Source: an uncultured Bacteroidales bacterium
GTDB taxonomy: Bacteria > Bacteroidota > Bacteroidia > Bacteroidales > UBA3824
DNA length: 12,916 nt
Reading direction: 5' to 3'
Assembly (NCBI GenBank): GCA_937877455.1
Contig: CALFIU010000126.1
Coordinates: forward strand, 1-12,916
A model generated the notes under the pieces. That model saw only the letters and a program-made list of their open reading frames with translations, was not told the origin of the DNA and did no database searches. Shown piece after piece: positions 1 to 6,545 of this stretch (its first letter is position 1; every line of letters begins with the position of its first letter). Both the position numbers and the translations under genes were made by a program.

Positions 1-150
1 AAAAAGGGCAAAGCCGGACGTCGAAATATAACGATAGCTTGCGGTGAAAATGCCGGTATAGTTTGTATCTTCAGGTTTCCGCATAAGATGCCAAAGAAGT
101 TGTTACTTGCCGTTAAATCATATTTACCTCCTGAGCACACTTTAATGTAA
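1..150 (+). CDS. Possible 3' fragment of an unidentified gene
   Basis: Frame 1 is open from the first base to a TAA at 148-150 and encodes 49 residues, beginning KKGKAGRRN and ending LPPEHTLM. The amino-acid mix is plausible for the end of a soluble protein, but I do not recognise the family. The 5' part is missing because the contig begins here. The stop codon lies in the first bases of a tandem repeat that may be an IS end (146-195), so the original C-terminus may also have been replaced. The other frames of this stretch are broken by stops. This could equally be a chance open frame. Confidence 0.3.
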   Translation, partial: KKGKAGRRNITIACGENAGIVCIFRFPHKMPKKLLLAVKSYLPPEHTLM

Positions 151-195
151 CATTTTAATTTTGGCAAATCTGTAGCATTTTAATTTTGCCTGTAG
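146..195 (+). repeat. Tandem 25-bp repeat, possible IS21-type end
   Basis: Two direct copies follow each other head to tail at 146-170 and 171-195. Both contain the block CATTTTAATTTTG, preceded by TGTAA in one and TGTAG in the other. A further TGTAG sits at 191-195. Short multiple repeats beginning with TG are typical of IS21-family ends, which is why I suggest such an end with its interior to the right. No istA or istB sequence is present, so the rest of such an element would have been lost or displaced by the IS30-family element that starts at 196. The repeat itself is seen directly; its identity is inference. Confidence 0.5.
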
Positions 196-216
196 ATTCA
201 AGCCAGAAGCCGAACG
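196..216 (+). repeat. Left terminal inverted repeat of IS30-like remnant
   Basis: This 21-base segment pairs with 740-760 at 18 of 21 positions. The inner 13 bases (204-216, CAGAAGCCGAACG) match perfectly. It lies just outside the transposase stop codon at 218-220, where an IS30 end is expected. Confidence 0.65.
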
Positions 217-217
217 A

Positions 218-686
218 TTATTGATTAAAGAATATGCAAGAAGGCGTATTCCGGTTAAGAACCTTCATCGGTCGGTTGTTAATTTTGTTCTGGACAATAT
301 CCAACCTTTGCTGAGAAATCAGGTCAAATGTGAGCAATGATTTCCGGTGACCATTTTTCTTTGAGATGGCTCAAAATGAAATGCTGTAAATCAGTGTTGC
401 GCCATTTAGTGTGTTCGTGCGATTTTTTGCGAGCCGCCAATGACCGGTCATTGGCAATAGACGGAACATACTTTCCTTTATACCAACCTCGTCTTATCTC
501 CTCGCTAATGTTTGATTTGGAACGATTGAGTGCTTTGGCTATGTAGCTTATTTTTTTGCCTGCCGACAAATGGTTACTTATTATATCACGTTCACGTTTT
601 GTGATATGCTCATAGCGATTTTGATTGATTTTTTTGTTTCTTGTGTACATACTGTTTCCATCGTGTGGTCCTTTTTTTTTATTCAA
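218..686 (-). pseudogene. IS30-family transposase, catalytic core deleted
   Basis: The gene reads from ATG at 684-686, or more likely from the internal ATG at 648-650, down to a TGA at about 324. The first part encodes an IS30-type N-terminal helix-turn-helix domain: residues 26-65 hold YEHITKRERDII, then an SYIAKALNRSKSNIS recognition region. It continues to WSPEIIAHI, the usual start of the linker before the catalytic domain. After the TGA, another minus-strand frame continues with DLISQQRLDIVQNKINNRP and a TP-containing tail, which is the typical IS30 C-terminus, and stops at 218-220. About 500 bp with the D, D and E catalytic residues is gone, and the join near 318-332 is out of frame. 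The copy is not functional. Confidence 0.8.
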
Positions 687-739
687 TTACCGACTACACG
701 ATTCTTTTTTTATTCGCTACTTTTTTCTTATTCCTTTTT

Positions 740-760
740 CGTTCGGCTTCTGTGTTTAAT
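740..760 (-). repeat. Right terminal inverted repeat of IS30-like remnant
   Basis: This is the partner of the repeat at 196-216. The perfect inner block is CGTTCGGCTTCTG at 740-752. It lies upstream of the transposase start, as expected for the promoter-side end of the element. Confidence 0.65.
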
Positions 761-817
761 TTTGGATAGCTAAAAATATTTAATTTTTTGCTTGATTCTT
801 AAAACATTTACTGACCG

Positions 818-839
818 AGTTCAGAAACATATGAGACTC
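818..839 (+). repeat. Left inverted repeat of IS481-like element
   Basis: AGTTCA followed by four bases and CATATGAGACTC is the reverse complement of 1912-1932, apart from one inserted base and one or two changes in the spacer. The identical 12-base block at each end makes the assignment secure. Confidence 0.8.
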
Positions 840-909
840 TGAAGAGGATAAAAAGTTGCAAGACTTTTGAGGAAGAGATAAAAAGGAATCACTTCTGAAA
901 GAGGGCAAG

Positions 910-1929
910 ATGCAACAAAAATATGAGATACAAAACTTACAAAAGAAAGTAAGTTTGATCAAAGTATCGGAAGCTTCCGATACTTTGATGAAAAATTTGG
1001 AAATTTCGGCGGCGCGGAAAAAGGTGCTGAACAAATGGCAAAGTCTGAAAACCAAAGGATTAAAAGACCAAGAAATATGTGAGATATTGGAAGTCAGCCG
1101 AGCGAGTTTATATCGTTGGCAAAAAGACAGTATACCTAAAACAAAAGCTCCGAAACACAAAAGAAAACCGCAATGGAGTTTGGCGCAAGAAGATGAAGTC
1201 TATCGTCTGAGATTAGGAAATCCCTTGTTTGGTAAAGAAAAAATACATGCGTTGATGGCAAACAAAACCTCCGTGAGCACGGTCGGACGGATATTGCAAA
1301 AATTAGTAAAATTAAAGAAAATCACTCCGGTTCATATGCTAACAGGATATAAAAAACCGAAGAAACGACGATTTTTTGATAACAGTTGGGCGCAAAGATT
1401 GCCGAAAGGAATGCAATCAGATAAGCAAGGCGTATTAGTGCAAATTGACCATATGACCTGCCGTGTCGGGGATAAAACGATTAAACATTTTAATGCGTGG
1501 GATAGGAAAACCAAAATCAATGTCGCCGATGTTTATAGCCGTGCGACATCAGGTTGTGCTGCCAAATTTTTAGATGAAGTTATTAAAGAGTATCCTTTTA
1601 AGATAGAATCGGTGCAAGTTGACGGAGGAAGCGAATTTATGAAGGATTTTGAAGAGGCTTGCAAAGAGAAAAATATTAAACTTTTTGTTCTGCCGCCGCG
1701 TAGCCCTAAATTAAATGGAGGTGTGGAACGAATTAACCAAACTTGGAGAACGGAGTTTTATAATTTTAGAGATGATTTACCCGAGAATATCTTGCAACTA
1801 TCTGATTTTGTGAAAGATTATCAGTATTATTATAATTTTGAAAGACCTCACAAAGCTCTTGATTTTTTATCTCCTTTCGGTTACTTTTTTTATATCTCTT
1901 CTAACCCTTTTGAGTCTCATATGTTGTGA
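910..1929 (+). CDS. IS481-like DDE transposase
   Basis: This 339-residue protein would cut and join the element's ends. Residues 43-72 form a helix-turn-helix region with the typical EICEILEVSRASLYRW core. A second DNA-binding segment follows (about 90-140). The integrase-type catalytic domain covers about 170-325 and shows the triad D180 (VQID), D238 (VDGGSEF) and E273 (NGGVERINQTW). The last two have 34 residues between them, the classic D-34-E spacing. The C-terminal YNFERPHKALD block is typical of IS3/IS481 relatives. The start is ATG at 910, with a GAGGG-like ribosome site nearby. The TGA lies inside the right terminal repeat, so the final residues (ESHML) are encoded by the IS end. No frameshift is seen and the gene looks intact. 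Confidence 0.88.
   Translation: MQQKYEIQNLQKKVSLIKVSEASDTLMKNLEISAARKKVLNKWQSLKTKGLKDQEICEILEVSRASLYRWQKDSIPKTKAPKHKRKPQWSLAQEDEVYRLRLGNPLFGKEKIHALMANKTSVSTVGRILQKLVKLKKITPVHMLTGYKKPKKRRFFDNSWAQRLPKGMQSDKQGVLVQIDHMTCRVGDKTIKHFNAWDRKTKINVADVYSRATSGCAAKFLDEVIKEYPFKIESVQVDGGSEFMKDFEEACKEKNIKLFVLPPRSPKLNGGVERINQTWRTEFYNFRDDLPENILQLSDFVKDYQYYYNFERPHKALDFLSPFGYFFYISSNPFESHML
958..989. repeat. Perfect 32-bp palindrome in the transposase gene
   Basis: The 16 bases ATCAAAGTATCGGAAG (958-973) are followed without spacer by their exact reverse complement (974-989). The palindrome encodes residues 17-27 of the transposase (IKVSEASDTL region) and starts 48 bp after its ATG. It is not followed by a T-run, so it is not an intrinsic terminator in the usual sense. 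In mRNA it could form a strong hairpin, and in DNA a dimeric protein site. Confidence 0.9.
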
Positions 1930-1932
1930 ACT
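1912..1932 (-). repeat. Right inverted repeat of IS481-like element
   Basis: GAGTCTCATATG followed by TTG and TGAACT is the inverted partner of 818-839. It contains the stop codon of the transposase (1927-1929). Confidence 0.8.
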
Positions 1933-1944
1933 AGAACAAACATA

Positions 1945-1973
1945 TTGACAAAAAAGTGTTTTCACTTTAATAT
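1945..1973 (+). promoter_or_regulatory. Weak promoter-like site before the small orphan gene
   Basis: TTGACA (1945-1950), 17 bases and TAATAT (1968-1973) resemble a sigma-70 promoter pointing at the gene at 2027. The spacer contains the inverted repeat AAAGTG/CACTTT (1953-1958 and 1963-1968) with a TTTT loop, which could be an operator or chance. Bacteroidetes normally use a different consensus, so this is tentative. Together with the IS481-like end just upstream it could also act as an outward promoter. Confidence 0.25.
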
Positions 1974-2026
1974 ACTCCTATCACTTGATTACTAACTTCA
2001 TTATTAACCCTCAAATTTTTATCATT

Positions 2027-2284
2027 ATGACTACTTTGTATTACAAAGGGCAGCCTGTAAGCGTTAAACGTTTGCAGATTGTCAAAATCAGTGAAGATCG
2101 TGGCGGGTATGCCTTGAATTTCGGGTATCCTCACGCTTCGTATTACCTCGACAAGATAAAAGGTCGCCGCGCGCCCAAAATAGGAGAATACATATCTTTA
2201 TATTATTCTTCCTGGGGCTTCGTCGTTGCCTGCTACTTTAGAGGTAAATGCTGGTATCGCAGTAAGGACTTGCAAGAAGTCTGA
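2027..2284 (+). CDS. Small hypothetical protein (85 aa)
   Basis: From ATG 2027 the protein starts MTTLYYKGQPVSV and has 85 residues. The same frame is open back to a TTG at 1985, but that extension (NFIINPQIFII) looks like untranslated AT-rich DNA, so the ATG is preferred. The protein is basic and rich in Tyr and Gly, with alternating hydrophobic positions that suggest a small beta-rich fold. It has no signal peptide or membrane segment. I do not recognise a family. It lies between an IS end and the 3' end of the LuxC-like gene, on the opposite strand, and overlaps that gene's reading frame by 52 bp. Its codons look more GC-rich than those of the polysaccharide genes, in keeping with arrival on a mobile segment. 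Confidence 0.5.
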   Translation: MTTLYYKGQPVSVKRLQIVKISEDRGGYALNFGYPHASYYLDKIKGRRAPKIGEYISLYYSSWGFVVACYFRGKCWYRSKDLQEV

Positions 2285-3159
2285 CCTTCGCGTTCTTTAA
2301 CATTTTTTTGAGATGCAACAGAATATATTGCATTTAACTTTCCCACTGCTTGAACGGGTGCAAGTACATACTCGTCCTTTGCTTTATTATGAACGCGATT
2401 CCAAAAATCCGTCTTTGCTGCCTCCCTTCTTTTACCCAACCAGAAAATAATTCTTGGCGACGTACATGCATTCTGATCACTTAAATAAGTATCATTATAG
2501 AAATTATGAATAATAACATCTTTATTTGCAGCCTCAAGATATGCATCTGCATCAATGACAGCAATCGAATGACGATCAGCAAATGTTATTTCAGCACTTC
2601 TTGCTGAAATATCGGATTGACGAAGATGTGCAATAGTCATATCGCCACCCCAAATAACACGGATATTACAAAGTGCCGAAAAATAATCCGAAATATCTTT
2701 CACTGACGGATACTTAACGAATACAATATAAGGGGCAATATTTTGATGTTTATTAGTCAGAAGTTCATTTATTGTATTGCTTATAATAGTAACCTGCTCA
2801 AATGTTTTTCCAGGTAACCGAACAATATTCGCATTCCCTGCCAATAAACCTGCAGCAAAACTAAATGCAAAATTTACAGGAACATTAGACGGAGTACTAT
2901 GAAATATGATTCCCTTTCCAAACCTACTCTTCAAATCATCGAATTTCTCTTTTTCCTTCAAGATGGATGCTTTACGACACCAAAAACCAAAAGTTGCCAC
3001 ATCAGAAAAAACACGATTTTTGCGAAGAACTATAGACAAATCATTCAAAAATTCAACTACATCATCGTCAAATGGTCGAAGTGGTCTGATATTTTGCATT
3101 TGTTCTACAGTATTCTGATTCCCAATCACATACTGCAATTCCTTAAAACTTAAAAGCAT
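2233..3159 (-). CDS. LuxC-family acyl reductase, probably C-terminally truncated
   Basis: LuxC enzymes reduce an activated acyl group (acyl-CoA or acyl-LuxE thioester) to an aldehyde with NADPH. The start is taken as ATG 3157-3159; a TTG three codons earlier is less likely. Recognisable elements are HSTPSNVPVN (about 87-96), AGNANIVRLPGK (107-118), IWGGD (169-173) and YNDTYLSDQNACTSPR, in which C232 matches the family's catalytic cysteine. The frame ends after 308 residues, whereas LuxC family members are usually clearly longer (about 400-480). The last 20 or so residues (from about EGQTSCKSLL) are antisense to the convergent small gene and do not look like LuxC. The domain segment after the NAIYSVA region, needed for a complete fold, is absent. 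It is the last gene of the acyl module, 35 bp after luxE-like. Activity is doubtful. Confidence 0.75.
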   Translation of the reverse strand: MLLSFKELQYVIGNQNTVEQMQNIRPLRPFDDDVVEFLNDLSIVLRKNRVFSDVATFGFWCRKASILKEKEKFDDLKSRFGKGIIFHSTPSNVPVNFAFSFAAGLLAGNANIVRLPGKTFEQVTIISNTINELLTNKHQNIAPYIVFVKYPSVKDISDYFSALCNIRVIWGGDMTIAHLRQSDISARSAEITFADRHSIAVIDADAYLEAANKDVIIHNFYNDTYLSDQNACTSPRIIFWLGKRREAAKTDFWNRVHNKAKDEYVLAPVQAVGKLNAIYSVASQKNVKEREGQTSCKSLLRYQHLPLK

Positions 3160-3194
3160 AAATAACAATACTATAATAAAAATGGTAATATATG

Positions 3195-4283
3195 TTAAAA
3201 TTTCGCTGCATAAGTATCACTACATCCCCTTATTTCAGCATTTTTAAGACGACCGTTAATTCTAAAGTATTTTCCCTTGCGACCACATGGACAGTCGTCA
3301 ATACCTTCAATAACACCTTCATCTTCAGTCAACAAACTATGTCCTGGATAAGATTCCGGAATACTACTTACTACTTGGATTACACCCGTCTCTCCAATTT
3401 CTGCCTCTGAAAAATCAAGCGGACGACGAATAATAATGTCAGAGAAATTAGACGCATGAAGATGACCATATTCACACTCCATATAGATGCACCCAGTCTG
3501 CTCCACCATCCCGTAATAATCATGAATATCATATAAACCACAAACATCTTGCAAATGTTTATGAAACTCATCATGACTGACCGCCTCAGATATCAACTTC
3601 TTCCAACCGCCTCCATGGATTAAAATTCCATTAGAAAGATTAAAACTAACACCCTCCTTTTTAAGCCTCAATAACTCCTTATAAAAATGCTGCCAAATCA
3701 TAAAGGTAAAGCCAAATAATAAAATCTTCTCATCCTTATATGATTCAAGAAACGTTTTTAAACCTTCTACATCCAACTTCATTTCATCGTCGAGAGCATA
3801 TATCTTTTTGGAACCAAAAATAGAGAACCCTAAGATACCAGCACCACGAGCACTAAACATAGCTCTATTCTTAACAACGTTAGGACAATCAATAATAATC
3901 ATCGGCATACGATTAGTCCCTGTGAAGTCAGAAACAATCTTAACCATCGCCTTTTGTTGATTGGACGATGTGATACGATCCAAATAAATTTTACTTACAG
4001 CCTGTCCTGTTGTTCCAGAAGATGTCATCGTTTTAACCACATTTTCAGACACAACAGACTTTAGTTCATATTCTTTAAACATCCTAACGGGAATAAAAGG
4101 CAAATCCTTGTACGATTTTACCTTTTCGATATCGAAATCAATGGCTTTTAACATTCGACTATATTCAACACAATTCTTCTGATGCAACCTACTGAGTTCA
4201 ACTAATCTTTCTGTCAAAAGTGCTTCTTTATCTTCTTTTTCCAATAAATATGGAGATATATTTAAAATATCATCAAATGTCAT
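3195..4283 (-). CDS. LuxE-family acyl-protein synthetase
   Basis: LuxE proteins activate an acyl acid as acyl-AMP, or accept an acyl group onto a cysteine, and pass it to LuxC for reduction. The 362-residue protein has the family's normal length and shows SSGTTG at 88-93 (ATP loop of adenylate-forming enzymes), an HGGGWKK stretch at 223-229, DYYGMVEQTG at 255-264 (the A5-like region) and CPCGRKGKYFRINGR at 331-345, with a C-rich turn before the hinge-like GR. The tail AEIRGCSDTYAAKF is intact. The start ATG 4281-4283 lies 5 bp after the ligase stop, so the genes are tightly coupled. It is probably the partner of the LuxC-like protein. The acyl substrate cannot be told from sequence. Confidence 0.85.
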   Translation of the reverse strand: MTFDDILNISPYLLEKEDKEALLTERLVELSRLHQKNCVEYSRMLKAIDFDIEKVKSYKDLPFIPVRMFKEYELKSVVSENVVKTMTSSGTTGQAVSKIYLDRITSSNQQKAMVKIVSDFTGTNRMPMIIIDCPNVVKNRAMFSARGAGILGFSIFGSKKIYALDDEMKLDVEGLKTFLESYKDEKILLFGFTFMIWQHFYKELLRLKKEGVSFNLSNGILIHGGGWKKLISEAVSHDEFHKHLQDVCGLYDIHDYYGMVEQTGCIYMECEYGHLHASNFSDIIIRRPLDFSEAEIGETGVIQVVSSIPESYPGHSLLTEDEGVIEGIDDCPCGRKGKYFRINGRLKNAEIRGCSDTYAAKF

Positions 4284-4288
4284 TTTTG

Positions 4289-5716
4289 CTATACTTTAGT
4301 TTTCTCATAATATTTAGACAATTCCGCATAAAGTATTTTGCCCGAATCATTTTTCGGAATCTCGTCTATAACAATAGTTTTAAAAGCAGCTGGATTCAAT
4401 TTAGTTTTAGCAATAACAAAATCTCTGACAATTTCAGCGTATTTTTCATCTCTTATAAAGATATTTAAATGGTCATCTACCCCAGCAGAAACGACCTCTA
4501 TTGAAAATTCTCCTTTTATTAATTGATCTATCTCATCAAGGTTTACTCTGTTTCCGTAAATTTTAAGGAAACGTTTTTTTCTACCAACAATAAAATAAAA
4601 ACCATCTTTATCAAACATAGCAATATCTCCTGTTTCAAGACTGCCATGACGTTCATCACCAAGAATTAAATCTTCACCTTTCTCGGCATAACCAAGCGTA
4701 ACATTTGCACCCTCATAGACTAGTTCTCCAATAGTCAATGGATTTGTTACATTTTGACCATCTGCTCCAATAAGATGAAAAACACCACCTGGAATCGCAA
4801 TTCCCATAGCACCTTTTTTTTCTACAGCCTTTTCGGGAGGAAGATACCCCATTCGAGCAGTGGCTTCCGCTGCACCATACATAACCACAAATTTTTTGCC
4901 TTGTTCTTCTGCATATACAGCAAATTTCTCATGCAACTCTGGTGTAATTTTTCCACCCGCTTGTGTCATAGTACGCAAATAAGGCAACTTCATCCTAAAA
5001 AAACGAAGTTTATCCAACATCTCATAGGTATAAGGAACACCGCCAAAAGAAGTTGCTTCTTGTTCTTTAAAAAACTGCCAAAACTCCTTCTGCATAATCC
5101 CCTTGTCAGTGATTAACAAGGTCGCTCCAACAAGGAAATGAGAGTTTATAATCGAAAGCCCATACACATAATTCATAGGAAGCGTAGTTATTGGTCTTTC
5201 TGTATCATCAAGTTTCAAATACTCTACAATAGAACGAGCGTTATCAAGAACATTAATATAAGATTGTCTCACCAATTTCGGAGAACCCGTAGAGCCAGAT
5301 GTCGTAACAAGAAGTCCAAGTTCATCAAACAACGGAAACTTTTTCTTATACCCTGTTCTGAGAAGAACATAATTATACGCCTCATACTCAACACTCATTC
5401 CACCAAAATATTCAACATTCTCTTTAGGAAGCCATAAATACTCCGGCAAATAAGTCTGCAAAAGATTATAGAGAAGAACCTCTTCCAAATGACAACTAAC
5501 CATAACAGGAACAATCCCACTATTGATAAATGCAGCATAACCAAGAACAGAACCTATTTCATTTTTACACAAAGCAAACACCAAACAGCGATGTCCGATT
5601 CTACACGAAAGCCTATTCGCTTCGGAATCCAAAACATCATAGGTCACATGATTACCATACTCATCAATGAGTGCGCTCTTCCCACTATATTGTTGAAAAT
5701 TCCAAATCTTGTTCAT
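4289..5716 (-). CDS. AMP-forming acyl ligase (ANL superfamily)
   Basis: This enzyme probably adenylates a carboxylic or amino acid with ATP and loads it on the neighbouring acyl carrier protein. The 475 residues contain all core motifs of the family: TTSGSTGSPK at 138-147 (A3 phosphate loop), YGAAEAT at 280-286 (A5), ETGD at 361-364 (A7), GRKKRFLKIYGNRVNLDEI at 378-396 (A8 hinge) and PKNDSGK at 454-460 (A10, catalytic K460). The N-terminal part is short compared with many acyl-CoA synthetases, closer to D-alanine ligases and stand-alone adenylation domains. Its ATG overlaps the TGA of the carrier gene by one base (TGATG), a sign of translational coupling, so the two proteins very probably work together. 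It looks complete; acyl-CoA rather than acyl-ACP as product is the alternative. Confidence 0.88.
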   Translation of the reverse strand: MNKIWNFQQYSGKSALIDEYGNHVTYDVLDSEANRLSCRIGHRCLVFALCKNEIGSVLGYAAFINSGIVPVMVSCHLEEVLLYNLLQTYLPEYLWLPKENVEYFGGMSVEYEAYNYVLLRTGYKKKFPLFDELGLLVTTSGSTGSPKLVRQSYINVLDNARSIVEYLKLDDTERPITTLPMNYVYGLSIINSHFLVGATLLITDKGIMQKEFWQFFKEQEATSFGGVPYTYEMLDKLRFFRMKLPYLRTMTQAGGKITPELHEKFAVYAEEQGKKFVVMYGAAEATARMGYLPPEKAVEKKGAMGIAIPGGVFHLIGADGQNVTNPLTIGELVYEGANVTLGYAEKGEDLILGDERHGSLETGDIAMFDKDGFYFIVGRKKRFLKIYGNRVNLDEIDQLIKGEFSIEVVSAGVDDHLNIFIRDEKYAEIVRDFVIAKTKLNPAAFKTIVIDEIPKNDSGKILYAELSKYYEKTKV

Positions 5717-5958
5717 CAGAATTTCACTCCATATTCAGGCTTTACAAGCAATTCTTTGCCTTTTTCATAAGAATTAAAATCAATGATGTCATCTGTGTCC
5801 ATCATAATTTTAAACGCTTCTTCAAGAGCAGCAATAAGACTCATATGACCAACAGAGTCCCACGCTGTTATGTCCTGATACTTTAAACCTACTAATTGAG
5901 CTTCTGTAATCTCAAATGTATCAATGAACGCTTGATTATACTTTTCTAAGTTTGTCAT
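5716..5958 (-). CDS. Acyl carrier protein
   Basis: This 80-residue acidic helical protein has the carrier motif WDSVGHMSL, in which S35 would carry the 4'-phosphopantetheine arm. The length and the hydrophobic pattern after the serine (LIAALEEAF) fit a stand-alone ACP. It differs from the housekeeping ACP, which has DSLDxVE, and resembles carriers of dedicated pathways. It lies 8 bp after the GNAT gene and overlaps the ligase by one base. Its job is presumably to hold the acyl group made by the ligase for transfer or for reduction by the LuxE/LuxC pair. The start has an A-rich leader with no Shine-Dalgarno sequence, common in Bacteroidetes. Confidence 0.87.
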   Translation of the reverse strand: MTNLEKYNQAFIDTFEITEAQLVGLKYQDITAWDSVGHMSLIAALEEAFKIMMDTDDIIDFNSYEKGKELLVKPEYGVKF

Positions 5959-5966
5959 TTTTTTTA

Positions 5967-6515
5967 TTATTTTTTTGTGCGATATAATATTGAACTTAAT
6001 TTCTTGTCCACTTTCTCAAAATCCTCACGCCAATTTTCAATTTTAATTATCTTTCGACCATTTTCATCTATCGTCGGAAAATATTGCCTACCACCGAATT
6101 GCTTATTAAAACGAATTGCTCTTTCGTTATCAGCAAAAATAAAACCATCAATACAGGCAAGACCAAGTGTTCCAAAAGCGAAACGAAACGCAAGAATCTG
6201 AGCCTCTATACCTTGAAAGGCATTATCACCCTTTATAGCGAGACGGCCACCTTCTGCATGGTCACCATCAACATCGTAAATGCTGATGGTACCAATGCGA
6301 TTGCCTTTCTTATCCCAAACTACAAAAAAGTAATCACCCACTTTCTCCCTTTGCTTTCTTATCCAAGCTTTTTGCTGTTCTATGGAATTATCAATTACAG
6401 GCAGAAATTTTACGAATTCAGGATCTTTTCTGATTGCACGAGTAAACTCCGCATCATCTTCTGTACATGATCGTAAATCGACATAATAACCTTCTATTGG
6501 TTCTGCAATAACCAT
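5967..6515 (-). CDS. GNAT-family N-acyltransferase
   Basis: The 182-residue protein has the GNAT fold order of the RimJ/RimL type. An N-terminal LRSCTEDDAEF strand-helix is followed by FFVVWDKKGNRIGTISIYDVD (strands 2-4, about 63-83), a region near GRLAIKGDNAFQG (90-102) standing in for the acyl-CoA loop, and FIFADNERAIRFNKQFGGRQ (126-144), the helix-turn after strand 5. Family members move an acetyl or longer acyl group from CoA or ACP to an amine. Downstream of an aminotransferase and directly before an ACP, a likely substrate is an amino sugar or other new amine; a carrier-bound acyl donor is possible but unproven. The gene begins 30 bp after the aminotransferase stop and appears complete. 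Confidence 0.8.
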   Translation of the reverse strand: MVIAEPIEGYYVDLRSCTEDDAEFTRAIRKDPEFVKFLPVIDNSIEQQKAWIRKQREKVGDYFFVVWDKKGNRIGTISIYDVDGDHAEGGRLAIKGDNAFQGIEAQILAFRFAFGTLGLACIDGFIFADNERAIRFNKQFGGRQYFPTIDENGRKIIKIENWREDFEKVDKKLSSILYRTKK

Positions 6516-6545
6516 AACTTAGATTTTTCTTGAAAGACCGATTTT

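Larger units (their letters stand above)
196..760 (-). mobile_element. IS30-family element, internally deleted remnant
   Basis: The remnant is bounded by imperfect inverted repeats at 196-216 and 740-760 and holds the two ends of one IS30-type transposase on the minus strand. At about 565 bp it is roughly half the length of a complete IS30-family element, which is about 1.0-1.2 kb. The middle of the transposase, with all catalytic acidic residues, is missing. The copy therefore cannot move by itself, although its ends might still be usable in trans. No convincing target duplication flanks it. The flanks carry a TTTAATTTTG block on both sides in direct orientation, but these are not adjacent to the ends in the way a duplication would be. 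Confidence 0.7.
818..1932 (+). mobile_element. IS481-like insertion sequence, apparently intact
   Basis: The element is about 1115 bp, bounded by near-perfect inverted repeats at 818-839 and 1912-1932, and carries one uninterrupted DDE transposase gene. The size, the single ORF without a programmed frameshift, and the roughly 21-bp ends fit the IS481 family, which belongs to the IS3-related DDE group. The outer limit could shift by a base or two because the flanking bases differ. The bases just outside the two ends (ACCG on the left, AGAAC on the right) do not form a target duplication. This suggests later rearrangement, or a junction between two copies. Confidence 0.75.

Noticed and set aside
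109..134. AGGAGG-like ribosome site followed by ATG on the minus strand
   Set aside because: The frame stops after two codons (ATG ATT TAA), so no gene follows.
337..773. Plus-strand reading frames across the IS30 remnant
   Set aside because: They are antisense to the clear IS30 transposase sequence and T-rich without protein-like features.
780..1160. Minus-strand reading frame of 126 codons
   Set aside because: It is antisense to the well-supported transposase, has no family features and its composition is that of a shadow frame.
802..1950. AAACAT and TGAC blocks on both sides of the IS481-like element as a target duplication
   Set aside because: They are spaced differently and do not touch the terminal repeats, so they are not a duplication made by insertion.
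2313..2333. ATGCAA/TTGCAT inverted repeat as a terminator for the acyl operon
   Set aside because: Only 6 bp of stem with a 9-base loop, inside the reductase reading frame and with no T-run after it.
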